From Simmondsia chinensis (Eukaryota > Streptophyta > Magnoliopsida > Caryophyllales > Simmondsiaceae), in the NCBI GenBank assembly GCA_018398585.1, contig JAGTTD010000001.1, positions 27,969,438 to 28,033,437 of the forward strand: DNA of 64,000 nucleotides. The letters run 5' to 3'. Positions within the stretch are counted from its first letter, which is position 1, and every line of letters begins with the position of its first letter. A program made the position numbers and the translations under genes. Under the pieces are notes generated by a model. That model did no database searches. It was given only the letters and a program-made list of their open reading frames with translations, and was not told the DNA's origin. This document shows positions 23,256 through 34,352 of this stretch, piece by piece.

Positions 23256-24487
23256 AGGGCCAATGCTATATTGGAAAAATCTTTGATAAACCTTCGATAG
23301 AATCCTACATGTCCCATAAAAGATCGCACTTCCCGCACATTCATGGGGTAAGGTAAAGATTTTATAACATCTATCTTAGCTTTATCAACTTCAATTCCCC
23401 TAGAAGAGACAACATGCCCTAGAACTACACTTTGTTCAACCATAAAATGACACTTTTCAAAATTCAAAACAAGGCTAGTTTCTATGCACCTTTTAAGTAC
23501 AAGTGTAAGGTTCTCTAAGCATTTATCAAATGAATTTCCGTGAACTGTAAAATCATCCATAAATACTTCCATTATGTGCTCAACATAGTTAGAAAATATG
23601 CTAACCATACACCTTTGGAATGTGGCCGGGGCATTGCAAAGTCCAAACGGCATCCTCTGATTTTCGAACGTCCCAAAAGGACAAGTGAAGGTCGTCTTCT
23701 CTTGGTCCTCTGGTGCAATTGCAATCTGGTTATAACCTGAATATCCATCAAGAAAATAATAGTGAGATCTACCAGCTAGACGTTCTATCATTTGATCTAT
23801 GAAAGGTAAAGGAAAATGATCCTTTCTTGTTGTCACATTGAGTTTGCGGTAGTCTATGCATGCTCTCCAACCATTCTATATTCGAGTTGGAATGAACTCA
23901 CCATCTTTGTTTTTTACCACCGTGATCCCGGTCTTCTTGGGGACCGCATGAATTGGGCTTACCCACTTAGAGTCAGAAATTGGGTAAATCACTCCTGCAT
24001 CCAACAATTTCGAAATTTCCTTCTTCACCACCTCCATCATAGGTGGGTTCAACCTGCATTGTGCCTCCCTAGATGGCATGGCATTCTCCTCTAGAAATAT
24101 CCGGTGCATGCAGATAGAGGGGCTGATTCCCTTTATGTCGGCAATGGTCCACCCAATTGCGGTCTTATGCTCCCTTAACATGCGCACCAAACGCTCCTCT
24201 TGAGAATGAGAGAGATCTTTTGCAATTATCACACGAAGTGTCTCTCCTTCTCCCAAATACACGTACTTTAAATGGGATGGCAAAGGCTTTAACTCTAACT
24301 CCGGTGCCTGCACAATGGAAGGTAGAAGTTTTATGTAAGAAATAGGTAAACTCAAACTAAATACAACATACCTTTCCCTTGGCAAAGATTCCAGTGCCAT
24401 AACAGCTTCCTCGAGTGACTCACTCATGGCCATCTCGCTTTCACCCATGCTGTCTACATCGAGATTGTGGCTAATCACCACCTTCAC
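23186..24487 (-). pseudogene. Athila reverse transcriptase
   Basis: ORF 23186-23836 has YFLDGYSGYNQIAIAPED, QRMPFGLCNAPATFQRCM and VFMDDFTVHG, the catalytic YMDD-like box in its Athila form. ORF 23876-24487 supplies the N-terminal RT part with LDAGVIYPISDSKWVSPIH and VPKKTG. A stop near 23880 separates the two. Polymerase residues themselves are intact in what remains. Confidence 0.9.
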
Positions 24488-24517
24488 GACATCCTCTCCA
24501 TCTAACTCAAATGTCTC

Positions 24518-25140
24518 CTATGCTAACGTGTCAATTACATCAATAGAACAAATAGAATGCACATCACTAGGATATCTCATGGCCTCAAAAATATTAAACT
24601 TTACAGTTTCTCCATCAAATTCTATAGTGAGTGTTCCTTCATGCACATTAATCTTAGTTCTAGATGTTTTAATAAAAGGTCTTCCTAACAAGATTGGAGC
24701 ATCATTAGAAGCTATATTATCATCCTCCATATCAAGAACATAAAAATCAGCAGGAAAGACCAGTTCATTTACTTGCACAAGGACATCCTCAATCACACCA
24801 TCTGGGTATGCATTTGACCTATCAGCTAGTTGAATGACAATTTCAGTTTCTTTTAATGGCCCTAAATTTAAGTAAGCATATATCTGGGCATGATATTTAT
24901 TGATGCTCCTAAATCTAGCATTGCTCTTTCTAACCTCGTATTGCCAATCTTACACGGGACTGAAAACATATCTGGATCCTTGCACTTAGGGGGGAGCTTC
25001 TTTTGGATAACAGCTGATACGTTTTCCACCACACTTACCTTTTCATCCCCTTTTAACTTTCTTTTGTTTGTACAAAGTTCCTTGAGGAACTTTGCATATC
25101 TCGGCACTTGTTTAATCGTATCTAAAAGGGGAATGTTCAC
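24518..25140 (-). pseudogene. Athila aspartic protease region
   Basis: ORF 24868-25140 ends with ERAMLDLGASINIMP, the DLGAS-type catalytic motif of Athila proteases. ORF 24518-24796 continues with ILLGRPFIKTSRTKINVHEG. A break near 24800-24865 separates the pieces. Confidence 0.87.
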
Positions 25141-25149
25141 CTCTACTTT

Positions 25150-26780
25150 CTAAAAAGTCTCCCAAATCTCTTTATCAGCCTCTTCTTTATTTGATCTTGC
25201 TGACCTGCTAGGAAAAGGAGGGATAGGCTTATATTCAAACGAAGAAGTTGAATTACATGTTACCTTAGGAATTTCATCCTTCTCTTGTTTGCCCTTGGAC
25301 TCGGCCTCTTCTAGTGGGGTGGGCTTCACTTCTTTCTCCTCCTCCTCGTCTCGGCCGTGGTACTTAGAAGAAGCCTTTGTGGGTGCTTCTACCTCCTTCC
25401 CGCTCCTCAAAACAATCGCACTAGCATTTTCTTTTGGGTTCACGATTGTTTGAGAAGGGAACTTCTTTGAGGCTTGCGCTTCTAGCCTACCAATGGAGGT
25501 AGCTAATTGGCCCACTTAAGTTTCCAAGTTCTGAATGCTCGTCCTTGTCTCTCTTTGAAATTGCCCTACAAATTGTTGAAATTGCAAAGAATTATTAGCA
25601 AGGGTCTTAACTATATCCTCAAGAGACGTACCTTGACTTTGATTTTGGTTTTGGTTCATGGGCTGCCTTTGTTGAAATTGCAATTGTGAAAAGCCAGGCG
25701 GATTGTTAGGAAACGCATTCCTTGCTCCTTGATTGCCGTATCTCAAATTTGGGTGGTCCCTCCATCCCTCAGTGTATGTGTTAGTGAATGGGTCATATTT
25801 CCTTTGAGGTGGACCAGGGAACCCTCCAATGGCGTTTGCTTGCTCATCTTGCAACGTAGGGCATGAGTCGGTTGGGTGTCCCGCAACCATGCAAATTCCG
25901 CAAGTTTTGACTTGTTGTGCATTTCCTGGAATCAAGTGACTAACAAGCGAGGTTAAGTTCGAAAGTTGTTGTCCAATAGAGTTAAAACTTACCTCATTAA
26001 CCTTTTTGGGAATGGGCTCATTGCTTGAGCCAAATTGTTGAGTATTAGCGGCCATGTTGGAGATCAATTCCCTAGCTGCTATTGGGGTTTTGTCTAACAA
26101 TGCACCACCACTAGCCGCATCAATCATGCTCCTTTCGGTGGGTAATAGTCCTTCATAGAAATATTGAATGAGCAGTTGGTCGCTTATTTGGTGTTGAGGA
26201 CAGCTAGAGCATAAGTTCTTGAATCGCTCCCAATATTCGTACAAAGTCTCCCACTAAATTGGCTAATGCCACAAATTTCCTTCCTTATGTTGGCCGCTCT
26301 TGAAGCTGGGAAAAACTTCTCCAAAAATTGTTTCTTCAATTCATTCCACGTGATAATGGACCCGGAAGGTAAATAGTAGAGCCAATCCTTTGCTGCATCT
26401 TGCAATGAGAAAGGAAAAGCCCTTAATCGTATTTGTTCTTCTTCAACACCCTCGGGTCTCATGGTCGAGGAAACCACATGGAACTCCTTTAAATGCCTGT
26501 GAGGATCTTTACCTGCAAGACCATGAAATTTGGGAAGTAAGTGTGTGAATCCAGAATGTAATTTCAACGGTACTTCTAAAGCAGGATAAACAATGCATAA
26601 AGGTTGTTGATCTAAATCTGGAGCAGCAAGCTCTTTCAAGGTTCGATTAGCCATGCTCGATTGTGTATTCGAATCACGATCATTATCACGATCTCTGAAC
26701 AAAAGTGGATTAGATGAGCTTGAGTGTTCTTGAATGAATTGTCTAATACAAAAGAGTCTGGGATCAGATTCCTCACTCAT
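25150..26780 (-). pseudogene. Athila Gag
   Basis: The N-terminal ORF (26184-26780) holds the Gag core: LPKFHGLAGKDPHRHLKEFH and RAFPFSLQDAAKDWLYYLP. It is followed in another frame by 25516-26244 (YEYWERFKNLCSSCPQHQIS) with a CCHC-like segment CGICMVAGHPTDSC, then 25150-25515, which is Lys/Glu-rich. The frameshift lies near 26250. One in-frame stop (TAA, 25516-25518) splits the C-terminal half. Gag starts at the Met before ANRTLKELAAP, near 26655. Confidence 0.88.
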
Positions 26781-26848
26781 AAAACTTACAAAAATAAGAA
26801 AAAAAAAATTTAGAGAGTTTTGAATTCAAATAACAAAATAAGCAATAA

Positions 26849-26866
26849 TCCCTGGCAACGGCGCCA
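26849..26866 (-). promoter_or_regulatory. Primer-binding site (tRNA-Asp type)
   Basis: On the minus strand TGGCGCCGTTGCCAGGGA lies five bases after the 5' LTR. This is the tRNA-Asp PBS used by Athila and Tat elements, with one base changed from the usual GCCGGGGA ending. Confidence 0.9.
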
Positions 26867-26871
26867 AAATT

Positions 26872-28298
26872 TGATGCGTGCCGAGTGCAACAAATTAAAA
26901 TTAAACTCTAAATCAACCTAACTAACTAGTAGATAGGGTAAGTAGAGGTCGATCCCACTAGGATTAAAGTGTTTCAATTATCTAAATTCGAGTTTCCTAA
27001 ATAACTAATCTAATAACGCAAGTAAATTGGGGGGGGGGGGGGGGGGGGGGGGGGCGGGAGGGGAAGGTTCTGGATTCAACTATCTAAAGTACGCTAGATG
27101 AAGTAATCTGTTAAAGATGTGAACTTTCCAAAGGTTCTTAATAATATATTAAAAGAATTAAGTAGAGAATAGAGAAATTCACTATGAATTTAGTAATTAA
27201 TCATCAACACATTCAATTCACTAGTTTAAATAGATTGACTGTAGAATTCGCCAATGAAGCTATTATTCCCTATCTTTCCTAAATTTTGGTTTAATCCGGA
27301 CGGCATGCAATTAAACCTAACCACTAAACAACCCTAAAACGATTGAAAAGTTTAATCTAATGGCAGCTTTAACGAATGAGAAAGACATCATCAATCCTAG
27401 ACAATAACATACGACGACGCAAATATTTAATCTAGACTATGAAACACCATAACAGAAAGCATAAACTTGACCATCCATGTTTCTATTATTTGCTACTTGT
27501 GTTAATTCAACCAAGCAATTACGAACTTAGAATCATTAACTAGCATTAGATATCAAGAAGTAATTGAGTAGTAGGCTTCCTACACAACCAATCCATCAAT
27601 CATGACATTCAAGCATAAATGATTCTTAGAGATTTAAACATAGCGATGTGAAATTCATTAAAATCAAATTACATGTCTCATGATCACAAATTCATGGTTT
27701 CAATCCTTTCTCTACTGAATAATAAAAGAGTACATACTCATGATCATTGAAGAAAAGAAAAAATTAAAGAAAAGATAAGAAGAACTCATGCTGAATTAAT
27801 TGATGAAGAACACGTCTCTACAGCTCCTTGTATCTTCAAAAACGTGTATCCCTTGATGATTCTTGGTTAGGGCTCTTCACCATGTTTTATATATTTTTTT
27901 AACTAAATTCTCCTATAAATTAGGCATGTAATCTTCTTGGAATCCTTTTTGAATTAGGAAACACCTTAAGATAAACATTTGCCGGCTGGAAAATATGTCA
28001 AAAAGCCTAAAAATGTTTTGCCACATAAAACGAGCTTCTTGGCGCCCAAGTAACTTCCATTTCTTATCCAATTGAGATTCTAAGTAGATTTTCGTCCAAC
28101 TGAAATTCCCTCCAGCTTCCCATCTAAATTTCTTATCAATTAATCACATATCAGCTCTTAAAATCAGGGAAACAATCATATAATTACTAAAATCCGAAAA
28201 TAAAGAATTATTAATTTAAAAACATAAATAATCATAAAAAAACACAACCAAAAAGCATAAAGTATGATAATTAAATATAACATTTCTAGCACTTATCA
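26872..28298 (-). repeat. 5' LTR of the Athila-type element
   Basis: It is 1,427 bp long and has the same ends as the 18562 LTR. A pure run of 26 G (27029-27054) sits where the other LTR has a shorter interrupted run. Confidence 0.92.
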
Positions 28299-30137
28299 AG
28301 CTCCGATAATAAGTATAGCACGTTGTCACAAAATACCAAATTTGTGAAATCTACTGAATTACAGTAGGTACATGTGAGTCTCCTGTACCTCCAAGCCCCA
28401 CTGTCAAAATAATATAAGGAATACTAGTCTAGCGGAGGCCCCTAGTCTTCTCTAAAGTTAGCGCCAATATTTTGAAAAAAGAGAAATATATGGTAGTTAA
28501 AGGGATATAACGTGGCATCGTTAAGGAAAGCAAAAACTATTTTCAAGGAAGAACCCAAAAATCGAAATTCATTAGGGAAGAAGACAGGGAGGTAGGTTTT
28601 CATAGCCGGGTTGCATATTTCCAGTCCTGAGGACCCGAAATTAGGGGTGTTTCCACATAGAACTAAACCATTACTGACTCCCATGATCTCCTTCTCATCC
28701 CAATAGAATCACAAAGACCCCGCAGGCACACGTAGTGGGGCGGGAGTCGGCAAGAACGTACGATTCCAAGTACTCCCCGAGAAGGGGCCATTATCCGTTT
28801 TCTATCAGAACCCCGTCCGCAGGTTGCTTAAAGAAATTTAAAGCTTGCTCCGTCACAAAATCCTATCGAAGGAAAAGCCCTCGAAAAGACTAAAAATTGA
28901 TGCGACATCGACACAGAATTTTAGTACAAAGCCAGGGAAGTATCGTTAGGATCAAGTCCTCGGAAAAGAGCTCCATGAAAACGGAAATATGGGTAAGAAG
29001 TGAAGGAAAAAATAAAGGTGGTAAAAAGTAAAAGTAAAGAAACCAAGGAAGGTAACTCAAGAATGTACATGTACATGTATATATACACTTTCCAAGAAAA
29101 CAAAATTTACTTGAAAAGTAGGGAGCCATTATCTTTACAACTACACCCACTCAGGCAAGCCAAGCCATAGGCGAACCATAAATGGACAAGCCACGCTATA
29201 GGCGAGCCAAGCCATGGGCAAGCCAAACTATGGTTGAACCGGGAATGGGCGATCCAAGCCATCAACGAGCAAGAAATGTGCGAGCTAGGCTATGAGCGAG
29301 CCATAAATAGGTGAGCCAGAGCGGGCGATCCAGAGTGGGCGTCCCCAAGGCGGGCGATCTAAAATAACCAAAGCACATACGCACGCCCCCTCTTTCCATA
29401 TACTATGTATATGGATATAATCCAAATCCAAAAGGAAGGGAATTTACCTGAGAAAGAAAGGAAAAGAGGTAAAAAGAGACCCCGAGCACAACCTTGTCCA
29501 GGAAACCAAAACGACTAAAATGGTAAGGAAAAAAGAGATCCTTGTGGTCTCGGCCCTCAAGCTTGAGTTCGGCTTGTCCTACCCCACACACTTTCAAATG
29601 TATCAGAAACATGAGTCATGCAACAAACTATGATATTTTTCTTTCAAATTTAGCAATCATTTTGAATCAGGTATCCACTGAACCAAAGTTACAATGAATT
29701 CAATGATGATCCAATCATACCACCCATTACTCTTCATCGGCAGGCGTAAAGAGCTTAGTTCAGTTGAGAACTATTCTCTAGTATTATATTTTCTTGTAAA
29801 CTCTTACTAAACATTAATAACAACATTCTTTCCTTAGTCTTAAAACAACAAAACTGAGCTTCTTGGGGATGCTAATGCATTATTTGAGTCAAGTGGAAAC
29901 TATTACCTGAATATTGACATAAGTCCACGAAATACTCCACGGCAGCATGGTCACATCCGTTTTATTGCACTTCAATTCCTCCTTTCGGAAGTCCAACCTT
30001 GTGTTCCACAAATCGACATTTTTCTTAGGAATTAATGCCAACCTATTGTACATACTAGTAATGGATACTGTCAGTATTCAATCTTTAAACCTCACTCCCA
30101 CTTGATTTTTATAAATTAGTAAATTTTACATTATCAA
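28299..30137. other. Unassigned non-coding sequence
   Basis: This continues the sequence interrupted by the Athila element. Some ORFs of 60-90 codons occur but none shows a motif. It contains a degenerate minisatellite at 29148-29370 and a (GTACAT)n-like run near 29064. Confidence 0.45.
29148..29370. repeat. Degenerate minisatellite (GGGCGAGCCAAGCCAT-like)
   Basis: Variants of GGCGAGCCAAGCCATGGGC, GCGAGCCATAAATAGG and GGGCGATCCA repeat about every 16-30 bp. The units are too diverged to count exactly. Confidence 0.7.
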
Positions 30138-30245
30138 CCTATATCAACACATAAGCACCGGATCCCCTTAGAACGCCAAAGTTAAGCGTGCTTGGGCGAG
30201 AGTTGTACCAAGATGAGTGACCTTCTGTGAACTACTTGTGTCGCT
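30138..30245 (+). repeat. 5S-rRNA-derived sequence (Cassandra-type LTR or SINE3 relict)
   Basis: The stretch runs collinearly with plant 5S rRNA from about nucleotide 10 to 115: AAGCACCGGATCCC, then AAGTTAAGCGTGCTTGGGCG (30178-30197), GAGAGTTGTACCAAGATGAG, and TGACCTTCTGTGAACT. The box A region is perfect, while the ends and box C are mutated. It is single-copy and degenerate, so it is not a functional 5S gene. Terminal-repeat retrotransposons of the Cassandra type carry such a domain in their LTRs; SINE3 elements carry it at the 5' end. I could not define the element's ends. Confidence 0.8.
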
Positions 30246-30774
30246 GACAATGTTACTTCAAAATTAAGCTCCTTTTAATAACCTCACTAAAGTCTTTAAA
30301 AGACTTAAAATAGATTATCAAATAATCTCTTTTAAAATCTCATTCCTAAATTAAAAAGTTATTTTATTTAAATTGACACGTTGCTGACAATGTTGCTGAC
30401 GTCATCCAATGATGTTAGCCTGCAAAATTTTAATTATTTTTTATTTTAAAAAATAATTTATAATTTATTGATCATAATTATATTAGATCAATTAAATTAT
30501 GTAACCCCATTAGATAGTCATCAAAGTTATGTAACTAGGAGTGAAAAACTAATTTTTGTAATTAAATCTAGTCCTATTCAATCGTTGATGACTTTATTCA
30601 ATAATTTGAAATTTGAAATTATTTAAATATACAATTAATCATAATAAAAACTTATATGAACACATTCAGCAATGAAATTTTTTAACATGATCTCATCATA
30701 AACTCGCATTCTTATACAATTTCTCAATTATGTCGATTGATGTCATCATGCATATAATGAGTAATTAGACATCG
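30246..30774. other. AT-rich non-coding sequence
   Basis: There is no ORF. The words TTGCTGACAATGTT and CGTTGCTGAC repeat locally around 30240 and 30380. If the LTR at 30789 is a minus-strand 5' LTR, this would be its leader. Confidence 0.45.
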
Positions 30775-30786
30775 GCTCTGATACCA
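30775..30786 (-). promoter_or_regulatory. Primer-binding site (initiator tRNA-Met, minus strand)
   Basis: GCTCTGATACCA is the exact reverse complement of TGGTATCAGAGC, two bases from the LTR that starts at 30789. Confidence 0.9.
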
Positions 30787-30788
30787 AT

Positions 30789-31691
30789 TGTTGGGAGAAT
30801 TTTAATTTCACAAACGAAAATTTCCTAAATTAATAGATTAGGCTCAGTGGAATCATAATTTAAAATTTAAAATTTTAAATATAATATACAGTCTCTACTC
30901 TTATTAGTACATGACAATGCATAGCATTCATGGATATAATATGAAACTCGAATAAATACGAGTTTAAATGAACGAATAGAAATGCTATACCTTGATGTAG
31001 ACCGCAGTGTAGCTTTCAAGTGAGAAACGACACCATCGAGACCTTCTCTGCTACTCCTCTTTACACCGAGTGAGTGGGCACTATAAAATTAAGTTCACTG
31101 AAAACATTTTTATGAGAAAATGGAGAGAACATTTAATTGGGAAGAATGAATTGGATTGCTAAACTTTTTTGCTGAGATATTTTATAGAATAAAATATCTT
31201 GAATATAATTAACTAAAAAAAAATAAGCTTTCCAACAAACTAAATACCAAAAAATGTATCCAAAAATATCAAAAAACACGTTGAAAATCTGAACCACTAC
31301 CCGCGTCACCGCTGTCATGTGGTAGAGTCTTATTGGTCCGTGTTGGGAGCATAACAAATAACATGTTGGTTGGCCTGTGGGGCGACACGCGAATCGTCCC
31401 ATGTGCCAGTGTCGCGCGCTGATTGGCCAACATTATAAAACACTTTTCTCCTTTTTTTATTTTTATTTTCTAGTATAAATTCATCTCGTGAATTATAAGT
31501 TTAGCAAAAATAATTTAATCATCTCATGAATTCTCTTGATCTTCAAAAGGTGTACATTATAGAGGCTTGCGTATGGACTTCGGAGACAATTTAATTCTAG
31601 CTCCAAATGGGTCCAATCTTATTATCTTCTTAGGACAATATTTGATTAATATTAAATAAAACTTAATTCTACTAAATAAATTTTTATGCAC
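30789..31691 (-). repeat. Family-A LTR, copy 2, interrupted
   Basis: It starts TGTTGGGAG next to a reversed PBS, like copy 1. It shares the CATCTCATGAATTCT and AGAGGCTTGCG...GACTTCGG blocks and the TAAATAAA...TGCACT phrase with copy 1. It breaks off at 31691, where a gypsy LTR begins. TGCAC (31687-31691) is the presumed left target site. Confidence 0.75.
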
Positions 31692-31970
31692 TGTTATGAC
31701 CTTAGATCACAACCAAGGGAAGTTAGGGTTTGAGATGAGAAGAGAGGATAGAAGAAAGAGATAAGAAGGATAAAGACATCTTGTTATTCTTCACATGCCA
31801 AAATACAACTCGCTAGCAACTACTTGTATCAAACCATACAAGAATATCGCTGCTAAAGAATAAGAAGCATTTGCCACCAAAACAACAATCAAACCATAAG
31901 TACCCTTCCTGCCAAATACTCAAGACAAAACTAAAATACAATTTCAATACAATCAATATAATTCATGACA
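31692..31970 (-). repeat. 3' LTR of the truncated gypsy element
   Basis: On the minus strand it starts TGTCATGAATT and ends GGTCATAACA. The start resembles the solo LTR at 51190 (TGTCATGATCC), so the two may be related. Confidence 0.8.
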
Positions 31971-32164
31971 ATTCTCCCCCACCAAACAAGATTCTTGCCT
32001 GAAGAATCAAAAGAAATTGACTCCTAATGAATGACTTGTCTTCCCAAGTAGCATCTGTAGGACTCAATTTGGTTTAAAGAGTCAAACATTGGGCAATGGA
32101 ATGGTGCTGAATCTGAGCAATGCGAGAGTCTAAGACAGCTGCATGACCCTGAGATGAGGAATCG

Positions 32165-33281
32165 TCAACAGCCGAGATAGGAGGTGAAGATTGACACAGC
32201 ATCAACTTGAAGTTGCTTCTTGAAAAGGGAAACATGAAATGCTGGATGGACTAGAGTATTAGCAAGCAAATCCAAGCGATAAGCCACAGGACCTACCCTC
32301 TTGAGCACTGGACAAGGACCATAAAAATGAGCACACAACTTCACATTCTTGCGAACTGCAGCCGAGGACCGTCTATATGGTTGAAGCTTCAGATAAACAA
32401 GATCACCCACATTGAATGAGCGTTCTGAATGCTTTTGATCAGCAAAAAAAACTTCATTCTACTCTGTGCTATTTGCAACTGATCTCTGAGTTGTTGTATC
32501 ATACAGTACCTTTGTCTTAGTAATTCTTCCACTTTAGTAACAGATGAGCTGAGATCCTCTGAAAGGATTGGAAAAGTAGGATTGAATCCATATAAGGAAA
32601 AGAAAGGAGTTGCCCCTAATGATGAATGAAAGTGAGTGTTGTACCAAAATTTCACCAGAGAAAGCCACCTATTGCACTGTGAGGACGGTAAAAAGTCATA
32701 CTATGCAAATACTGCTCGAGACACAGATTTAATCTCTCAGTTTGACCATCAAACTGAGGATGGTAGGAAGAACTCAAAGTAAGATGGGTCCCCAACAATC
32801 TAAAAAGCTCCTTCCAAAAGTTGCTTGTAATGAGTTTGTCCTCATATCAAACAATAGTCTCTGAAAGCCCATAAAGCTTGTAAATGTGATCAAGGAAGTG
32901 TTTAGCCAGTTGAGTAGCCATAAGGGGGTGTTTAAGTGCAAAGAAATGACTATACTTGGTGAAGCGATCAATTACCACCCAAATTAGGTCTTTCCCTTCA
33001 GACTTGGGCAAACCCTTGATGAAATCCACATTGATGTGCTTCCAAGCTTGATCTAGGATAGGAAGAGATTGAAGGAGTCCAGTGTAAGGAACACGTTCAC
33101 TCTTAGTGCGTTGACGCACATCACAACCCTAAATCCACTTTATAACTTCTCTTTTCACGCCTTTCCATTGAAAGCAAGCCTTCAAACATTGATACGTGCC
33201 TTCAATACCAAAAGGGCTTCCCAGGGGAGAAGATTGGAAGACTGAGATAAGTTGGTGTCTCAAATTTGTAGCATAACCATT
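32165..33281 (-). pseudogene. Gypsy integrase, broken
   Basis: The pieces in minus-strand order are LRHQLISVFQSSPLGSPFG (HHCC region, 33129-33281), then HINVDFIKGLPKSEGKDLIW and VIDRFTKYSHFFAL with LAKHFLDHIYKLYGL (32847-33119), the DDE core partly in other frames (32774-32971), WYNTHFHSSLGATPFFSLYG (32389-32655), and MGDLVYLKLQPYRRSSAAVR with VHPAFHVSLFKKQL (32165-32410). There are several frameshifts. The C-terminal piece is closely similar to that of the gypsy element at 7.5-12.6 kb. Confidence 0.85.
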
Positions 33282-33284
33282 AAA

Positions 33285-33293
33285 TAAAACATT
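33285..33293. repeat. Left target-site duplication of the MULE
   Basis: TAAAACATT is repeated at 63049-63057. The match can be read as 10 bp if the following G is included. 9-11 bp duplications are the rule for Mutator-like elements. Confidence 0.9.
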
Positions 33294-33420
33294 GGGAAAT
33301 CGTATGGAATAGACCCCCACCCCCCCTTTAATCTTTTTTAGACCCCTGTATTACTAAACCACCCTTTTATGACCATTTTGCCCTTGCCTTTTAACCCCCA
33401 ACCGTCCACTCTATCTCTGC
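33294..33420 (+). repeat. Left terminal inverted repeat of the MULE
   Basis: It begins GGGAAATCGTATGGAATAGA and continues through a C-rich block, TTTAATCTTTTTTAG and CTAAACCACCCTTTTATGAC. The right end, reverse complemented, matches it base for base with scattered differences to about position 125. Confidence 0.93.
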
Positions 33421-33737
33421 CCTTCTCTCTCCTCATTTAATGTAAAAGGACAACTTTTTGACTTTTTGCCAACTATGTTGCTTTTCATTCTATCCCTCCC
33501 ATCTTTTCCCGCCCATTTGTCTTCCCTCTCTCATCTCTCATTCTCTCTTCTTTGTTCTTCTTCTCTCATTTTGGAATCCCCAAGCTCCATTCTCAACACC
33601 CTGCGTGTTTCCTTGTCCTACTTGGGCCCTCGGAAGAAGAAGAAGGCCTTGTAAGAACGGGTTTGAAGCATTGTGGCATTGGTAGGTCCAAGGTTGAGTC
33701 ATTACACATTTCACGGTTGTCAGATCAGATATTGAAG
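33421..33737 (+). other. Putative 5' UTR exon of the MULE transposase gene
   Basis: This is pyrimidine-rich subterminal sequence with no repeats. It ends at TTGAAG|GTAAAA, a fair splice donor (GT at 33738). The first transposase codons lie at 43386, just after a good acceptor (TTGTGTTCACAG). This suggests that the whole array in between is a 5'-UTR intron. It is an inference without transcript evidence. Confidence 0.35.
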
Positions 33738-33774
33738 GTAAAATGATCATTTCATGCATTTGTCGTTAATGGAT

Positions 33775-34347
33775 CTTTTTTCATTTGGTGTTAGTGTGTT
33801 ACAAGTCATTTATGGTGTATGATTGGTGTAAATGGTGTATTATCATTTTCTTATAGTGTGTTTCAACTCATTAATGGTGTATGATTAATCATACACCGTG
33901 TATGATTGGTTTTAATTGTGTGGATCTTTGTCATTTGGTGTTAGTGTGTTACAAGTCATTTATGGTGTATGATTGGTGTATATGGTGTATTACCATTTTC
34001 TTATGGTGTGTTTCAACTCATTAATGGTGTATGATTGGTTTTAATGGTGTGAAATCATTTTCTCTTGGTGTGTTTTAAGTAATGAGTGGTGTATAATCAA
34101 TCATACACCGTGTATGATGGGTTTAAATGGTGTATTATATCGGTATATTGGTGTGTGTTAAGTCATTAATGGTGTATTATTAATCATACACCATGTATGA
34201 TTGGTTTAAATGGTGAAATATCATTTGTTCTTGGTTGTTTCAAGTCATTAATGGCGTATGATCAATCATACACGATTATGATTGGTTTAAATGGTGTAAT
34301 ATCAAGTTGTGTTGGTGTGTTTTAAGTCATTAGTGGTGTATGATTGA
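33775..34347 (+). repeat. Minisatellite array block 1 (forward)
   Basis: About six diverged copies of the GTGTATGAT/ATCATACAC minisatellite in forward orientation, with linkers such as GGTTTAAATGGTGT and GTGTTTTAAGTCATTA. The block is cut by the gypsy insertion at 34353. Confidence 0.9.
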
Positions 34348-34352
34348 TTATA

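Larger units (their letters stand above)
18562..28298 (-). mobile_element. Athila-type Ty3/gypsy retrotransposon, 9.7 kb
   Basis: Two direct LTRs (18562-19969 and 26872-28298) flank a minus-strand gag-pol. The PBS next to the right LTR matches tRNA-Asp, the primer typical of the Athila/Tat lineages. The Gag N-terminus (ELAAPDLDQQPLCIVYPAL) and the RT motif VFMDDF also fit Athila. Order on the minus strand: LTR, PBS, gag, protease, RT, RNase H, integrase, about 1.4 kb non-coding, PPT, LTR. I found no env-like ORF. Flanking five-mers are AAGTC and AGCTC, so there is no clean target duplication. Many stops and frameshifts make it defective. Confidence 0.92.
31692..33293 (-). mobile_element. Minus-strand gypsy fragment: 3' LTR and integrase
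   Basis: A 279-bp LTR (31692-31970, TG...CA on either strand) is adjoined by the purine tract TGGTGGGGGAGAAT (minus strand), then integrase sequence reading leftwards. The fragment is cut at 33293 by the Mutator-like element. Sequence across the element's far end (63058 on) soon becomes family-A LTR, so the gypsy piece was already 5'-truncated before the DNA transposon arrived. Confidence 0.85.

Noticed and set aside
18557..28303. Target-site duplication of the Athila-type element
   Set aside because: The flanking five-mers AAGTC and AGCTC agree at only three positions, so I do not claim a TSD.
30138..30245. Functional 5S rRNA gene
   Set aside because: Ends are eroded, box C is mutated, it is single-copy, and there is no T-run terminator at the right place.
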